From NCBI GenBank assembly GCA_016744455.1, contig JADGEI010000016.1, positions 1 to 64,000 of the forward strand: a stretch of 64,000 nucleotides of DNA. The letters run 5' to 3'. The position numbers and the translations under genes are program-made. The stretch is from Alcanivoracaceae bacterium. GTDB taxonomy: Bacteria > Pseudomonadota > Gammaproteobacteria > Xanthomonadales > Marinicellaceae. Of the stretch, positions 9,133 to 18,418 are shown one piece after another (the first letter of the stretch is position 1; each line of letters opens with the position of its first letter). The notes beneath the pieces were generated by a model, which saw only the letters and a list, made by a program, of their open reading frames with translations, did no database searches and was not told the DNA's origin.

Positions 9133-10043
9133 AGTATAGGATTTAAGAACACCTTATTGTGTAAGTCGTGGATTGGCAGATAATGATCAATTAACAACAG
9201 TGCAAAAAGTATCATTAAATACCAGATAGAAAATTTAAATACTTTCCAAGGTAACATAGGGTCTTTTGAATTGCGCATCTGCAAGACCAGTTGCAAAAAC
9301 CTCAAACCCAATAGAATCGCACCAATTAAATAAACCCAACCACACATTCCGACTAAATAGGGCATGATTGAAATCAATAACAACAATATGGTATAGAGAA
9401 TCATATGTAACAATGTATGTTTAATGCCATGAGTCACAGGCAACATAGGAATTTTAGCTTTAGCATAATCGTCTACACGATGTATAGCCAATGCCCAGAA
9501 ATGGGGTGGCGTCCAAAGATAAATTATAGCAAATAACAGTAAGGCGTCACCTGTTAAGTTTCCAGTGACTGCTGTCCATCCAAGTACTGGAGGAGCTGCA
9601 CCTGCTGCACCGCCAATCACAATATTTTGGGGAGTCACTCTCTTCAAGAAAAAAGTATAGATAAAGGCATAACCAATCAATGAAAAAAACGTTAGCACTG
9701 CGGTTAATGTGTTAATTTTATAGAGCAAAATACCCATTGATATAACACATAACAAAAAAGCAAAAATAATAACATTTGCATCTGTTAAATCGCCTTGTGG
9801 CAAAGGACGATGTTGTGTCCGTAACATAATCGCATCAATTTTTTGGTCTGCCCAATGGTTAATTGCTGCTGCTGATGATGCTGCAAAACCTATGCCTACT
9901 AGAGCATAAATCATTGTCATAATAGGCGGAATCCCCTCATCAACAGACAATAACATTCCCACTAATGCGGTAAAAACAATGAGCAACACTACTTTTGGTT
10001 TTGTTAGTTCTAAGTATTGACTAAATTTAGATTGTTGGCTCAT
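9129..10043 (-). CDS. cyoE: Protoheme IX farnesyltransferase (heme o synthase)
   Basis: A 304-residue UbiA-family inner-membrane prenyltransferase that adds a farnesyl group to heme b. The first aspartate-rich motif (NHWADQKIDAIMLRT, about residues 62-76) and the second (HRVDDYAKAKIPMLPV) are intact, with about nine transmembrane helices. It overlaps ctaA by four bases (ATGA) and tatD by four, so all three are translationally coupled. Heme O made here is the substrate of CtaA, the next enzyme for cytochrome oxidase cofactor synthesis. The symbol ctaB is equally used. Confidence 0.93.
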   Translation of the reverse strand: MSQQSKFSQYLELTKPKVVLLIVFTALVGMLLSVDEGIPPIMTMIYALVGIGFAASSAAAINHWADQKIDAIMLRTQHRPLPQGDLTDANVIIFAFLLCVISMGILLYKINTLTAVLTFFSLIGYAFIYTFFLKRVTPQNIVIGGAAGAAPPVLGWTAVTGNLTGDALLLFAIIYLWTPPHFWALAIHRVDDYAKAKIPMLPVTHGIKHTLLHMILYTILLLLISIMPYLVGMCGWVYLIGAILLGLRFLQLVLQMRNSKDPMLPWKVFKFSIWYLMILFALLLIDHYLPIHDLHNKVFLNPIL

Positions 10044-11017
10044 GCTGTTCTTCTGGTTTTGTAAAGCAAAACGATGAGTGATAATAATAACAAGGCCGCA
10101 ACTCCATTATGAGCAGTGGCCACAAACAATGGCAGATTAAAAACCACATTGGAAATACCTAAAGCCACTTGAGTGGTAAACAAACCTAGAACTGTTAACC
10201 CTAATGGCATCAATTCTCGGTTTTTTAATAACCGCAATGACAACCAAATTAAGTAGAATGAAACAACCACAAAGCCAATTCTATGAGTCATTTGTATGGC
10301 TACTCGACTAGGTGCATCCAATACACCAAATTCGTAATTAACACCCAACCCACGCCACATCACAAAAGCTTCTGAAAAATTCATGTCAGGCCATAACTGT
10401 CCATTGCATAATGGAAAACCAACGCAGGATAAAGCAGCATAATTTGAACTAGTCCAACCACCCAACATGATTTGCAATACAACTAACACCAAAGCAAAAA
10501 CCACCATAGACTGTTTAACATGACCAGCATAACGGTAAGGAGTTATTGACCGACTACTTGTAAGTGCCAACCAACAGAGTAAAGAGAGTGTCAACATCCC
10601 TCCCATCAAATGAGCCATAACAATGACTGGTTTCAACTGTAAGGTAACTGTCCACATACCTAGAGCGGCTTGAAAAACAATCACAACCCCTAAGAAAACA
10701 GGCAATGTTAATGCCATTTCATCACGTTTACGAAAAGCCCATATAAACAAAGCCAATACAACTAAACCTAAAGTCCCGGCAAAATACCTATGAACCATTT
10801 CTTTCCATGCTTTATGTGGTTCTACAGCTCTTTCTGGAAAGGCTTGATTAGCTTGAGCAATTTCAGTTGATTCTGTCGGCCACGCGGCTTGGCCATAACA
10901 ACCAGGCCAATCAGGACAACCAAGCCCTGCATCTGACAAACGTACAAAAGCTCCAAGTACTACAACGAATAATGCGAGTGCAACACCAAACCAAGCGAGT
11001 TTTGAGTAATTTTTCAT
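10040..11017 (-). CDS. ctaA: Heme A synthase
   Basis: A 325-residue COX15/CtaA-type inner-membrane enzyme converting heme O to heme A. Eight hydrophobic helices are visible. The heme-ligand His residues sit in HRYFAGTLG, AHLMGGM, THRIGFV and AHNGVAA. Both extracytoplasmic Cys pairs are present (C34 and C40 in GCPDWPGC, plus CVGFPLC in the second half). It is the first gene of the ctaA-cyoE-tatD unit and is divergent from the amidotransferase at 11104. Its presence implies an aa3-type oxidase elsewhere in the genome. Confidence 0.92.
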   Translation of the reverse strand: MKNYSKLAWFGVALALFVVVLGAFVRLSDAGLGCPDWPGCYGQAAWPTESTEIAQANQAFPERAVEPHKAWKEMVHRYFAGTLGLVVLALFIWAFRKRDEMALTLPVFLGVVIVFQAALGMWTVTLQLKPVIVMAHLMGGMLTLSLLCWLALTSSRSITPYRYAGHVKQSMVVFALVLVVLQIMLGGWTSSNYAALSCVGFPLCNGQLWPDMNFSEAFVMWRGLGVNYEFGVLDAPSRVAIQMTHRIGFVVVSFYLIWLSLRLLKNRELMPLGLTVLGLFTTQVALGISNVVFNLPLFVATAHNGVAALLLLSLIVLLYKTRRTA

Positions 11018-11103
11018 TAAATTTGTTACAATGTTTCAAAAGCCCTAGATTTTACTGCATTGGGCATTGTTTTTCTTTATCTTACTTAAGTATTTGGTAT
11101 TTT

Positions 11104-11922
11104 ATGTGCGAATTATTTGCTTTATCTAGCTCATCTGCGACAGAAGTTTCCTTTTCGCTTGACGAATTTTCTAAACACGGAGGATTAACTAACCATCATC
11201 GCCATGGCTGGGGTATAGCCTATTATGAGCAAAATTCAGCTCGTATAATTAAAGAAGCGAGCCAGGCCAGTAGAAGTTTGTGTATGGATTTTATCAAAGA
11301 GTATAAAATGCAAAGTAGAATAATTATGTCGCATATTCGCTACGCAACTCAGGGTGTAGTTAAACTTGCAAACACTCAACCTTTCAGTCGAGAATTAGCA
11401 GGTAAACAACATGTCTTCACTCACAATGGAAATCTTTGTAATATGGTAAATAACCCAAGGTTCCAAAGCAAAAGATTCCAAAGTATGGGTGAAACGGATT
11501 CCGAAATGGCTTTTTGTTATTTAATGCATTTAATGGCAAATATTTGGGATGCACCACAATCACCAAGTTTAGAACAACGCCACAATGTATTTAGCTACTT
11601 TGCGGAAGAAATGCGTGATTTGGGCTTAGCTAATTTTATTTATTCTGACAGTGAATTTGTTTTTATTTACAGCCATAAACGTGAAGTAAAAAACAAACAT
11701 AATAGTGATGGAATAACAACTCTTCCGGGGCTCTACTTTTTACAAAGAAAGTGCCAAATCGATGTTTTTGATAGCACTATAAAAGGCCTAAAAATGTCTA
11801 AAAGACAACCTCAAAATGTTGTCTTGGTTTCCAGTGTTCCGCTTAATAATGAAAACTGGATAGCGATAGAGCCCCAACAATCAATGGTCTTAAAAAACGG
11901 GGAAATTGTTGCACTTAGTTAA
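11104..11922 (+). CDS. Class II glutamine amidotransferase
   Basis: A 272-residue protein of the YafJ-like class II glutamine amidotransferase family. The nucleophile is Cys2 directly after the initiator Met (MCELFALSS), exposed by Met removal. HRHGWGIAYYE, SHIRYATQG and FTHNGNL carry the glutamine-binding and oxyanion residues, and the GETDSEMAF motif is clear. The open frame extends 79 codons upstream across ctaA on the other strand, but the start at 11104 is fixed by Cys2. It lies between ctaA and the SCO-like gene that often neighbours it, on the opposite strand. The synthetase partner or acceptor is unknown. Confidence 0.9.
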   Translation: MCELFALSSSSATEVSFSLDEFSKHGGLTNHHRHGWGIAYYEQNSARIIKEASQASRSLCMDFIKEYKMQSRIIMSHIRYATQGVVKLANTQPFSRELAGKQHVFTHNGNLCNMVNNPRFQSKRFQSMGETDSEMAFCYLMHLMANIWDAPQSPSLEQRHNVFSYFAEEMRDLGLANFIYSDSEFVFIYSHKREVKNKHNSDGITTLPGLYFLQRKCQIDVFDSTIKGLKMSKRQPQNVVLVSSVPLNNENWIAIEPQQSMVLKNGEIVALS

Positions 11923-11928
11923 ACTAAC

Positions 11929-12495
11929 TTAGCCTTCGTTTTTTCGTGCCCGTAGTAACAAACCAAGATCCTTGATGACATCACGGGGCTCAAAACTTTG
12001 AGGATAAGACATCATCAAGAACCCTTCTGGAGCAAGCAAGTATAATCCCTTGTTGTTACCTAATGATTGTTGTGCAGTGTCACCTAATAGTACCGCTAAT
12101 TTACTCTCTAGTTTATAACTATATTTTTCTATTGAGGTATATTGTTGAGGAATTTCAAGTGTTGTGCTCTCAGGATATAAAACCAAAAGTTTCACCTTCT
12201 TCATTTTGTGTCCTTTCGTCAATCTAATGCGATACAATGTATCTAACATTGACAAACACGTTTTTTCACATTCTCCTGAATGTTGATAAACAACCGTCCA
12301 AAAATCTTCATAACTTTTCAAACCGTCAATATCTGTAATTTTTACTGGAGGCTTGATAAAATTTCCATGATTTTTAAATGAATTTGGAGAAAATTCAATT
12401 AACTTTGAATTCATAACTATCGCTATGATTACAGGAACCGCGAACATCAAAATTAATCCGAAAATAGAAAGTTTGTTTTTTGTTTGTGCTTGCAT
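11929..12495 (-). CDS. Membrane-anchored SCO-like/thioredoxin-fold protein
   Basis: A 188-residue protein with one N-terminal transmembrane anchor (about residues 9-28) and a periplasmic domain. A CxxxC pair (C76, C80 in GECEKTC) at the start of the domain matches the metal-binding spacing of SCO copper chaperones. The C-terminal part (YLLAPEGFLMMSYP) resembles the SCO/thioredoxin-fold strand before the last helix. Related small proteins sit next to ctaA in many gammaproteobacteria and are linked to cytochrome oxidase assembly. Here an amidotransferase gene separates it from ctaA. The copper role is inference. Confidence 0.7.
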   Translation of the reverse strand: MQAQTKNKLSIFGLILMFAVPVIIAIVMNSKLIEFSPNSFKNHGNFIKPPVKITDIDGLKSYEDFWTVVYQHSGECEKTCLSMLDTLYRIRLTKGHKMKKVKLLVLYPESTTLEIPQQYTSIEKYSYKLESKLAVLLGDTAQQSLGNNKGLYLLAPEGFLMMSYPQSFEPRDVIKDLGLLLRARKNEG

Positions 12496-12592
12496 AACTT
12501 AGTTGCAGGAAAATAAAAGCCGAAATTTTAACACAAAGGCATAGTAAAAAATGTATATTTTCAACCTTGATAAAGAATAATTCACCCAATAA

Positions 12593-12625
12593 AAAAGGCT
12601 ACCGTGTGTGGGAGTAGCCTTTTCT
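12593..12625. terminator. Terminator-like hairpin in a divergent intergenic region
   Basis: Arms AAAAGGCTAC (12593-12602) and GTAGCCTTTT (12614-12623) are perfect complements. On the minus strand the stem is followed by six T, and on the plus strand by a shorter T-run, so it can act both ways. It sits in the 332-base gap between two genes transcribed away from each other (starts at 12495 and 12828), where no known transcript needs to end. The rest of the gap shows only the promoter at 12792-12821. Confidence 0.7.
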
Positions 12626-12791
12626 TAGCATAGAATTGATTTAGATGAAAATTGGATAGGGAATGGGGGAACACCTAAATCAAAACAACTGAGTTCATTA
12701 TAGGCTTTCAACCTCCGTAAATTGTGATAGCTGTCACAAAAAATAAAACTGTCGATATAATATGCTAATTTTAATAATTACAACCAAGTAT

Positions 12792-12821
12792 TTGCCGCAT
12801 TTATCTCCTAAATGGTAGAAT
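12792..12821 (+). promoter_or_regulatory. Predicted promoter, possibly leaderless
   Basis: TTGCCG at 12792-12797 and TAGAAT at 12816-12821, with an 18-base spacer. The -10 ends six bases before the ATG at 12828, which would put the transcription start at or next to the start codon. Confidence 0.5.
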
Positions 12822-12827
12822 ATTTCT

Positions 12828-13568
12828 ATGAAAAAAACTATCCTCATCACCGGAGCAAGCACAGGTATTGGTGCAGCATGTGCTAAACTCGCAGCAAAGA
12901 TGCAATTAAACGTGATTGCTACAGCACGAAGACGTAGCCACTTGCAATCCTTACATGATGCACATCCTAATATACAACCTATTGTTGCTGATATTGCAAC
13001 AGAAACTGGTCGTAATATCATTGCACAATCCATCAATCAACCCATTAATTTTTTGTTACACAATGCTGCCATATTGGATACTCCACAAGAGTTAGTCAAC
13101 TTGGATTTGTTGGATTTTCGCAATAACTTTGTGACCAATGTTGAACCAATTATATTTCTGACTCAGGCGCTTATCCCTCACTTTAACACATCCCAACATA
13201 ATGGACGTATTTTAAGCCTCTCATCAGGCGCTGCCAAACAAGCCATAGCTGGATTAGGAAATTATTGCATTTCGAAAGCAGCTGCATTAATGGCAAATCA
13301 GGTATTAAAAGTCGAACTGCCAAAACATGACATTCTAGTTAATGACTATTTCCCTGGAGTAGTTGATACCAATATGCAACACACGCTTAGAAATTCACAA
13401 AGCGAAATCTTTCCCTTTGCTGAAAACTTTAAAGAACTAAAACTCCAAGGAAAATTATCAAAACCACAACAAGTAGCTGCCAATATATTAGAAATATTTA
13501 CTCAAACCGATGATCAATTATTCAACCAATCTGAATGGCTTTATCAACCAAATAGTGTTTTTGGCTGA
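12828..13568 (+). CDS. Short-chain dehydrogenase/reductase
   Basis: A 246-residue classical SDR. The NAD(P)-binding TGASTGIG motif is at residues 8-15, followed by an Arg-rich stretch after the second strand (TARRR) that favours NADP(H). HNAA corresponds to the NAG/NNA motif. The catalytic Ser and YxxxK are in SLSSG and NYCISK. Substrate cannot be told from sequence. It stands alone, convergent with the exported-protein gene at 13646, and seems to be translated from a near-leaderless transcript. Confidence 0.9.
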   Translation: MKKTILITGASTGIGAACAKLAAKMQLNVIATARRRSHLQSLHDAHPNIQPIVADIATETGRNIIAQSINQPINFLLHNAAILDTPQELVNLDLLDFRNNFVTNVEPIIFLTQALIPHFNTSQHNGRILSLSSGAAKQAIAGLGNYCISKAAALMANQVLKVELPKHDILVNDYFPGVVDTNMQHTLRNSQSEIFPFAENFKELKLQGKLSKPQQVAANILEIFTQTDDQLFNQSEWLYQPNSVFG

Positions 13569-13645
13569 TAAATTTAACTTACCATTCCTAATTATCTTTT
13601 AAAAGCTTATATTGTTAAGCACATCTCAATTTAAAAAGCAGGACC

Positions 13646-14866
13646 TTAATAAATTAGAACTGTGATTTCCCCTGTATTTGTTGCGCCAAGTCCCGTATTG
13701 GTAACATACCTGAAACACTGTAATGTTGTAGAGTTTGACGCTTCACATTGAACACCTTTTGCACCGCTTCCACTATTTCCACGCCCATTTGCAGATGCCA
13801 CAACATATCTAGATAATATATTAAAACTATTAGGGAATACAATTTTACAAATGCCTGTTTCTCCTATATCGCCATCACTTACTGAAACAAATATGCCCGT
13901 AGTTAGCCCGTCATAAAGTTTACTGATTGTTGAGCCACCATGTGCAGCTTCATTACAAGACAACTCTAACATGTATTTGAGCATACCATTACTAGATACT
14001 GATTGTTTAATATCTCCATTCTCTTTGATTTTAAATGTTTGTAATGAATTTGAAATAATTGAAAGTGATTCTTGGTTGCTCGAGTTTAACGTTAATTGAG
14101 CATCAGGATTGCCTGAACCTATTCCTAATTTACCGCTTGAATGCATGTATAGTTTTGCTGATCCATTTACACTAACTTTTAAGGGGGATTCGTTTAAGTT
14201 ACTATTGATTTCAACCTTGCTATTTGACGTATTTGTGCCTATACCAACTTTACCCGAAGAGTAGGAAATATCTGGCCCATTTACAAGCCAAGGGCTAGTC
14301 GGGATAACCAGTGTAACTGGCACCCAATCACTTCCATTAAATTGAAGATATTGATCATTTGAAGCACCATTTGCTGCTAAACTATCTGCTTGGTTAGCTG
14401 TCATGGCAATTTGTGCTATTTGAGCATTCGTGGCTAAATGAGCTTGAGCTGCAATAGATGAGATCTCTGCCTCGAATGCAAAATCAGATGTCACGCTATA
14501 TGGAACTGCATTCACTCTTTGCCTCGGCATTAAATCAACCGCGGCATCTGGGCTAGAATTCACCTGAACACTGAGTTGTAGAAAAAGTTCACCTCCATCA
14601 TAAACAGCATTACCAAAATCCAGATTATTGACGTTAAACAAACCATTAGATACCACAACACCATTTTTAAAAACAATAGATCCTATAGGAGAACCTCCTG
14701 TTTCACCACCAAATAGCTTAAAAGTAAAATCATACACACCATTAGCGCGGAAGCCATTATCTGTTAATTCACCTTGGTAGTTAAAACCAGAACCTACCGA
14801 AGTACCAGCTATAGCATTTTGCCCTAACATTACGCCCATCATTATTAAAACTGTTAATCTATACAT
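13646..14866 (-). CDS. Exported adhesin/tail-fibre-like repeat protein
   Basis: A 406-residue protein with a signal peptide (cleavage after AIAG, about residue 21). Residues about 25-125 form a beta-rich domain with the pattern FNYQGELTDNG ... DFTFKLFGG ... RVNAVPYS, which I associate with exported proteins of this lineage. An Ala-rich helical segment follows (about 130-165), then repeated GKxGIGT/GxLGIGSG motifs (about 205-260) typical of trimeric fibre shafts. The C-terminal domain has four Cys. It lies 8 bases after the small tagged protein at 14875, so the two form an operon. An extracellular fibre or surface role is inferred. Confidence 0.6.
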   Translation of the reverse strand: MYRLTVLIMMGVMLGQNAIAGTSVGSGFNYQGELTDNGFRANGVYDFTFKLFGGETGGSPIGSIVFKNGVVVSNGLFNVNNLDFGNAVYDGGELFLQLSVQVNSSPDAAVDLMPRQRVNAVPYSVTSDFAFEAEISSIAAQAHLATNAQIAQIAMTANQADSLAANGASNDQYLQFNGSDWVPVTLVIPTSPWLVNGPDISYSSGKVGIGTNTSNSKVEINSNLNESPLKVSVNGSAKLYMHSSGKLGIGSGNPDAQLTLNSSNQESLSIISNSLQTFKIKENGDIKQSVSSNGMLKYMLELSCNEAAHGGSTISKLYDGLTTGIFVSVSDGDIGETGICKIVFPNSFNILSRYVVASANGRGNSGSGAKGVQCEASNSTTLQCFRYVTNTGLGATNTGEITVLIY

Positions 14867-14874
14867 ATTTATAC

Positions 14875-15153
14875 CTATAATTGCTCAAAATCGTTTTTAA
14901 ATATTAAATCTTCTTTCTGTTGCCAAAACCCACCTCTTAACAAAAACCCTTCGGCCGAAAGGTTTGATACCGCATCAAGCTGACCAATGCTTGCTGTTAC
15001 AACAAAATTTTCACCACTACTTTTTGTTCCTCCATTGTTTATAGTGTATTTTGTTACATCGAACTGAGCCAATCCCTGGCTAACGACGGTAAAAAAAACT
15101 AAGAAAACAACTTTCTTCGTAACATTATTTAGATTAAAATTGACTAAAAACAT
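14875..15153 (-). CDS. Small exported protein with C-terminal Phe-Glu tag
   Basis: A 92-residue protein with a signal peptide (about residues 1-30, ending SQGLAQ). Its short beta-rich body follows the pattern FDVTKYTINNGG ... TASIGQLDA ... GGFWQQ, seen in small exported proteins of related bacteria. It ends in LIFKNDFEQL, a variant of the putative GFE-type tag carried by three other proteins in this window. It is the first gene of a pair with the fibre-like gene at 13646. Function unknown. A role in surface display is inferred from the tag and the partner. Confidence 0.65.
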   Translation of the reverse strand: MFLVNFNLNNVTKKVVFLVFFTVVSQGLAQFDVTKYTINNGGTKSSGENFVVTASIGQLDAVSNLSAEGFLLRGGFWQQKEDLIFKNDFEQL

Positions 15154-15251
15154 AGTAGTAGAGACCTTTGAATAATTTTATGACCAAAGAAAATAATAGA
15201 GGTTGTTGCTAGAATGAGTTAACAGCCATAGGTAATAAATCACCATAACAA

Positions 15252-15279
15252 AGATTTTCACCCTTAAACATGAAAATCT
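15252..15279. promoter_or_regulatory. Inverted repeat, candidate operator or hairpin
   Basis: AGATTTTCA at 15252-15260 and TGAAAATCT at 15271-15279 are perfect complements around a 10-base spacer. It lies in the divergent region between the genes at 15153 and 15454, with no U-run. Confidence 0.4.
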
Positions 15280-15403
15280 AGTCATACTTACTCATTTTAC
15301 TAACTATACAAAACGCCTCTATTTATACCTAGAGCCCTTCTCATAAATTGACTGAAGGTCTCATTTGTAAAAGCAGTTATTCTATAAAACTTTTGTAAGC
15401 TAA

Positions 15404-15423
15404 TTATTACAAAAGTGTAATAA
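15404..15423. promoter_or_regulatory. Palindrome upstream of the M14 peptidase gene
   Basis: TTATTACA (15404-15411) and TGTAATAA (15416-15423) form a perfect 8-bp inverted repeat with a 4-base spacer, followed by another TGTAATA at 15426-15432. It ends 30 bases before the ATG at 15454, a position suited to a repressor site. Confidence 0.4.
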
Positions 15424-15453
15424 AATGTAATACAACAATGAGCACATATAAAT

Positions 15454-17160
15454 ATGATTAAATTTCTCTTATTCTTTGTTATTAACAGTGTAAACTTTGA
15501 AACAGTTTTTGAAAAAACCAATGGTTTAGAAACGGCGAGTTACCAACAAACCATAGATTTTTATACCAGCCTTGCCATGAATTACCCTCAAATAACATTA
15601 CAAGCCATAGGTAAAACTGATTCTGGCAAACCTTTGCATATCGTCATGCTTAATAATGACAGCAATCAAACGCTTAATGAAATTCGTCAATCAAAAAGCC
15701 TCTTGTTAATAAACAATGGCATTCATCCTGGTGAAAGTGATGGTGTTGATGCAACAATGATAATGTATCGGGATTATCTAACTGGGAAGTTAAAGGTACC
15801 AAAAAATGTGGTGATTGTTACGATACCTATTTACAATATAGGTGGAGCATTAAACCGTAACTCAACTAGCCGAACCAATCAAAATGGACCAAAAGAGTAT
15901 GGTTTTCGAGGCAATGCTAGAAATTACGATTTAAACCGCGATTTTATCAAGAATGACACATTAAATTCTCAGGCATTCGCCAAAATTTTTAATTTACTTA
16001 AGCCTGATTTTTTTATCGACAATCATGTCAGCAATGGTGCTGACTACCAATACACACTGACGCATTTATTTACTCAACACAACAAACTAGGCGGTAAATT
16101 AGGTGAATATTTAAACAACACATTAATGCCAACATTGGAGGATGCGTTAATGGAGAAAAACTTAGCAATAACTCCATATGTGAATGTTTTTAACAAAGTT
16201 CCAGAATCAGGCTTTAGTCAATTTATGGATTACCCGCGTTATTCCACAGGATACACAACTTTATTCAACACCTTCGGTATAATGGTCGAAACACATATGC
16301 TTAAGCCTTATAAACAACGTGTAGAAGCTACCTATCAACTCATGACATCCATGATAAAAATCATCGACAAAGAATCCAGCACAATTAAAAAGATACGAAA
16401 AGATTACCATAAAACCATTTATGCTCAAGAAAAATACACATTGGATTGGGAGATTGACCCTGACAAAAATAGCATAATTGATTTTAAAGGTTATGAGGGC
16501 ACAATGATTGATAGTAAGGTTACTCATGCTCAACGCTTAAAATTCAACAGAGAGGCTCCTTTTACAAAACCTGTTGAATACCAAAATTCTTTTATACCGA
16601 CGTTGCAAATCACTATTCCTCAATCTTATATAATTCCTCAGGGCTGGCACAAAGTTATCGAACTTCTCAGACTCAATAGTGTACACATGCAGACTATGGA
16701 AGAAGATAAAACAGTGACAGTTGAATCCTATCGAATAGGCAGTTTTGAGACTAAAAAAAACCCTTATGAGGGCCATTATTTGCATTCAAATACACAAATA
16801 AGCACATCAAAGAAACAAATTACGTTCAAAAAAGGCGATTACATAATAAGCCTCAATCAACCTTCTATTCGATATATCATTGAAACCTTAGAACCACAAG
16901 CGCCCGACTCTTTCTTTAATTGGAATTTTTTTGACACCATTTTACAACAAAAAGAACATTTTTCTCCTTATGTATTCGAAGACATTGCAGAGCAGTTATT
17001 AAAAGACAACGTTCAACTTAAATCTAAATTTGATAAAAAAATAAAAAATGATGAAGTCTTCAATAGTAATTGGTACGCCCAATTAGATTGGATTCACAAA
17101 CAGAGCAAACATTACGAAAAGGCTCATATGCAGTATCCTATTTATCGAGTTTTGAAGTAG
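15454..17160 (+). CDS. M14-family zinc carboxypeptidase
   Basis: A 568-residue metallocarboxypeptidase. Zinc ligands His91 and Glu94 are in the HPGE motif (NNGIHPGESDG), and the third ligand His is in DFFIDNHVSNG. RNYDLNRDF carries the substrate-binding Arg/Asn, and the general-base Glu is in GIMVETHML (about residue 275). The start is short and hydrophobic (MIKFLLFFVINS), consistent with a signal peptide or anchor. The last 200 residues are an accessory beta-rich domain, as in the PepSY-less long M14 peptidases of marine Gammaproteobacteria and Bacteroidetes. Likely cleaves C-terminal residues from peptides outside the cytoplasm. Convergent with the lipase-like gene. Confidence 0.88.
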   Translation: MIKFLLFFVINSVNFETVFEKTNGLETASYQQTIDFYTSLAMNYPQITLQAIGKTDSGKPLHIVMLNNDSNQTLNEIRQSKSLLLINNGIHPGESDGVDATMIMYRDYLTGKLKVPKNVVIVTIPIYNIGGALNRNSTSRTNQNGPKEYGFRGNARNYDLNRDFIKNDTLNSQAFAKIFNLLKPDFFIDNHVSNGADYQYTLTHLFTQHNKLGGKLGEYLNNTLMPTLEDALMEKNLAITPYVNVFNKVPESGFSQFMDYPRYSTGYTTLFNTFGIMVETHMLKPYKQRVEATYQLMTSMIKIIDKESSTIKKIRKDYHKTIYAQEKYTLDWEIDPDKNSIIDFKGYEGTMIDSKVTHAQRLKFNREAPFTKPVEYQNSFIPTLQITIPQSYIIPQGWHKVIELLRLNSVHMQTMEEDKTVTVESYRIGSFETKKNPYEGHYLHSNTQISTSKKQITFKKGDYIISLNQPSIRYIIETLEPQAPDSFFNWNFFDTILQQKEHFSPYVFEDIAEQLLKDNVQLKSKFDKKIKNDEVFNSNWYAQLDWIHKQSKHYEKAHMQYPIYRVLK

Positions 17161-17164
17161 AAAA

Positions 17165-18352
17165 TCAATCCTCAAGCCAGTTATTAATGACTTGATAAAT
17201 TGCTTTACTACTTAACATTTGCATATGATTTATCTTTCGACCAATCCATTGATTTTCTTTTGGTATACATAGGTCAAAAGTTTTATCTTTACCTAATGCA
17301 CTATTAATTGTTACTAATCCATCACCAACTACACCATTGCTTAAGGTTGATTCCTCTTTATCTGATGTCGTTGTTGCAATAGCAAAGCATGAAATTTTTT
17401 CAGGTAACGGAACCTTTTGCCTTTCATCAGTCTGCCAATCAATATCCACCACATTACCATAACGTAAATCAGTTAAACCATTACTACGCACTTTAGTGAT
17501 TTTTGCAAATGGCGCACTATAGGGGCTGATTTGTAACAAAATATCAGCCCAGTGGCCACCCTTGGCAAGAAGTGCTCCATGATGTGGTGTTCCAATAAAT
17601 ATCATTTTATTTAAGCTATGTAACCAATCATGCTTGGCTTGTTTTGCATAAAAGCAGGCACTATGAGCAACTAATCCTCCCATGCTATGAGTTAAGAAGT
17701 TTAAAGAAACATTTGTTGGCACTTTTAGTTCATTAAGCAATCGAGTCAAATACTTACCATTTTCTGAGACATGTAATCCTGTGTTGTAGTGTAAATAGAT
17801 AATTGTATGATTAAGGTCTTTTGACAAACACTCTCCATGATTATGCCCTTCTCTATTCCATTGTAAATCATTCATACACAAACCATGGATTAAAATAGTA
17901 GCATTGCTTTCAGTGTTAGCAAGTAACTTGTTAATCTCCCTTATATCCAATGATCGACCACCAACGCGAAAACTCATTGTAATTGCCAATGGGTTATCAT
18001 TGTTTTCAAAGTGATCTCCTAATACGCCATTCATAGCAGATGCTATAGCTTCCCGTCTGAATGATAATTTATGATCGCCAGAATAGTCACCATGTAAATA
18101 ACTACTTTTACTTAAAAGCGTATCGATACCATAACCCAACAAATCGGTAATACCATTAATACTCTTATACACCATACTAGTTAGCCCCTTGGTTTTTTCT
18201 TTTGGAGTTCCTAACAATGGAGTATATTGGCTAATAGTGCTATGTAGCGCCTCAACCAATTTAGTCGTGCCTTTCACAGCATCAATCGAGAGCTTACTCA
18301 CTCCACGTATATCTGATGATAAATTTTTTGGCTTTTTTGATTTTTTTGTCAT
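17165..18352 (-). CDS. Lipase/esterase-like alpha/beta hydrolase
   Basis: A 395-residue protein without a signal peptide. The N-terminal about 100 residues are helical (possibly membrane-associating). The alpha/beta-hydrolase core begins at about residue 145 with the oxyanion strand ATILIHGLCMND. The nucleophile elbow is THSMGG, so the first Gly of GxSxG is replaced by Thr. The acid is probably in GDGLVTINSA and the His in KINHMQML near the end. This resembles PGAP1-like or triacylglycerol-lipase-type hydrolases. Substrate unknown. It precedes the M1-M28 gene on the same strand by 66 bases and may be cotranscribed. Confidence 0.78.
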   Translation of the reverse strand: MTKKSKKPKNLSSDIRGVSKLSIDAVKGTTKLVEALHSTISQYTPLLGTPKEKTKGLTSMVYKSINGITDLLGYGIDTLLSKSSYLHGDYSGDHKLSFRREAIASAMNGVLGDHFENNDNPLAITMSFRVGGRSLDIREINKLLANTESNATILIHGLCMNDLQWNREGHNHGECLSKDLNHTIIYLHYNTGLHVSENGKYLTRLLNELKVPTNVSLNFLTHSMGGLVAHSACFYAKQAKHDWLHSLNKMIFIGTPHHGALLAKGGHWADILLQISPYSAPFAKITKVRSNGLTDLRYGNVVDIDWQTDERQKVPLPEKISCFAIATTTSDKEESTLSNGVVGDGLVTINSALGKDKTFDLCIPKENQWIGRKINHMQMLSSKAIYQVINNWLED

Positions 18353-18418
18353 TGGGTTAATATATTAATTCTTTCTTATTGTTCGACTAAGTTTCAATCA
18401 ATCTAATATGAGGGTCTT

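Noticed and set aside
10867-11103. N-terminal extension of the amidotransferase frame
   Set aside because: The family needs Cys directly after the initiator Met, which fixes the start at 11104; the extension is the antisense of ctaA.
12734-13036. 100-codon minus-strand frame
   Set aside because: Antisense to the SDR gene, whose motifs and promoter are clear.
15300-15521. 73-codon minus-strand frame
   Set aside because: It overlaps the start of the M14 gene and the promoter palindrome, with no recognisable features.
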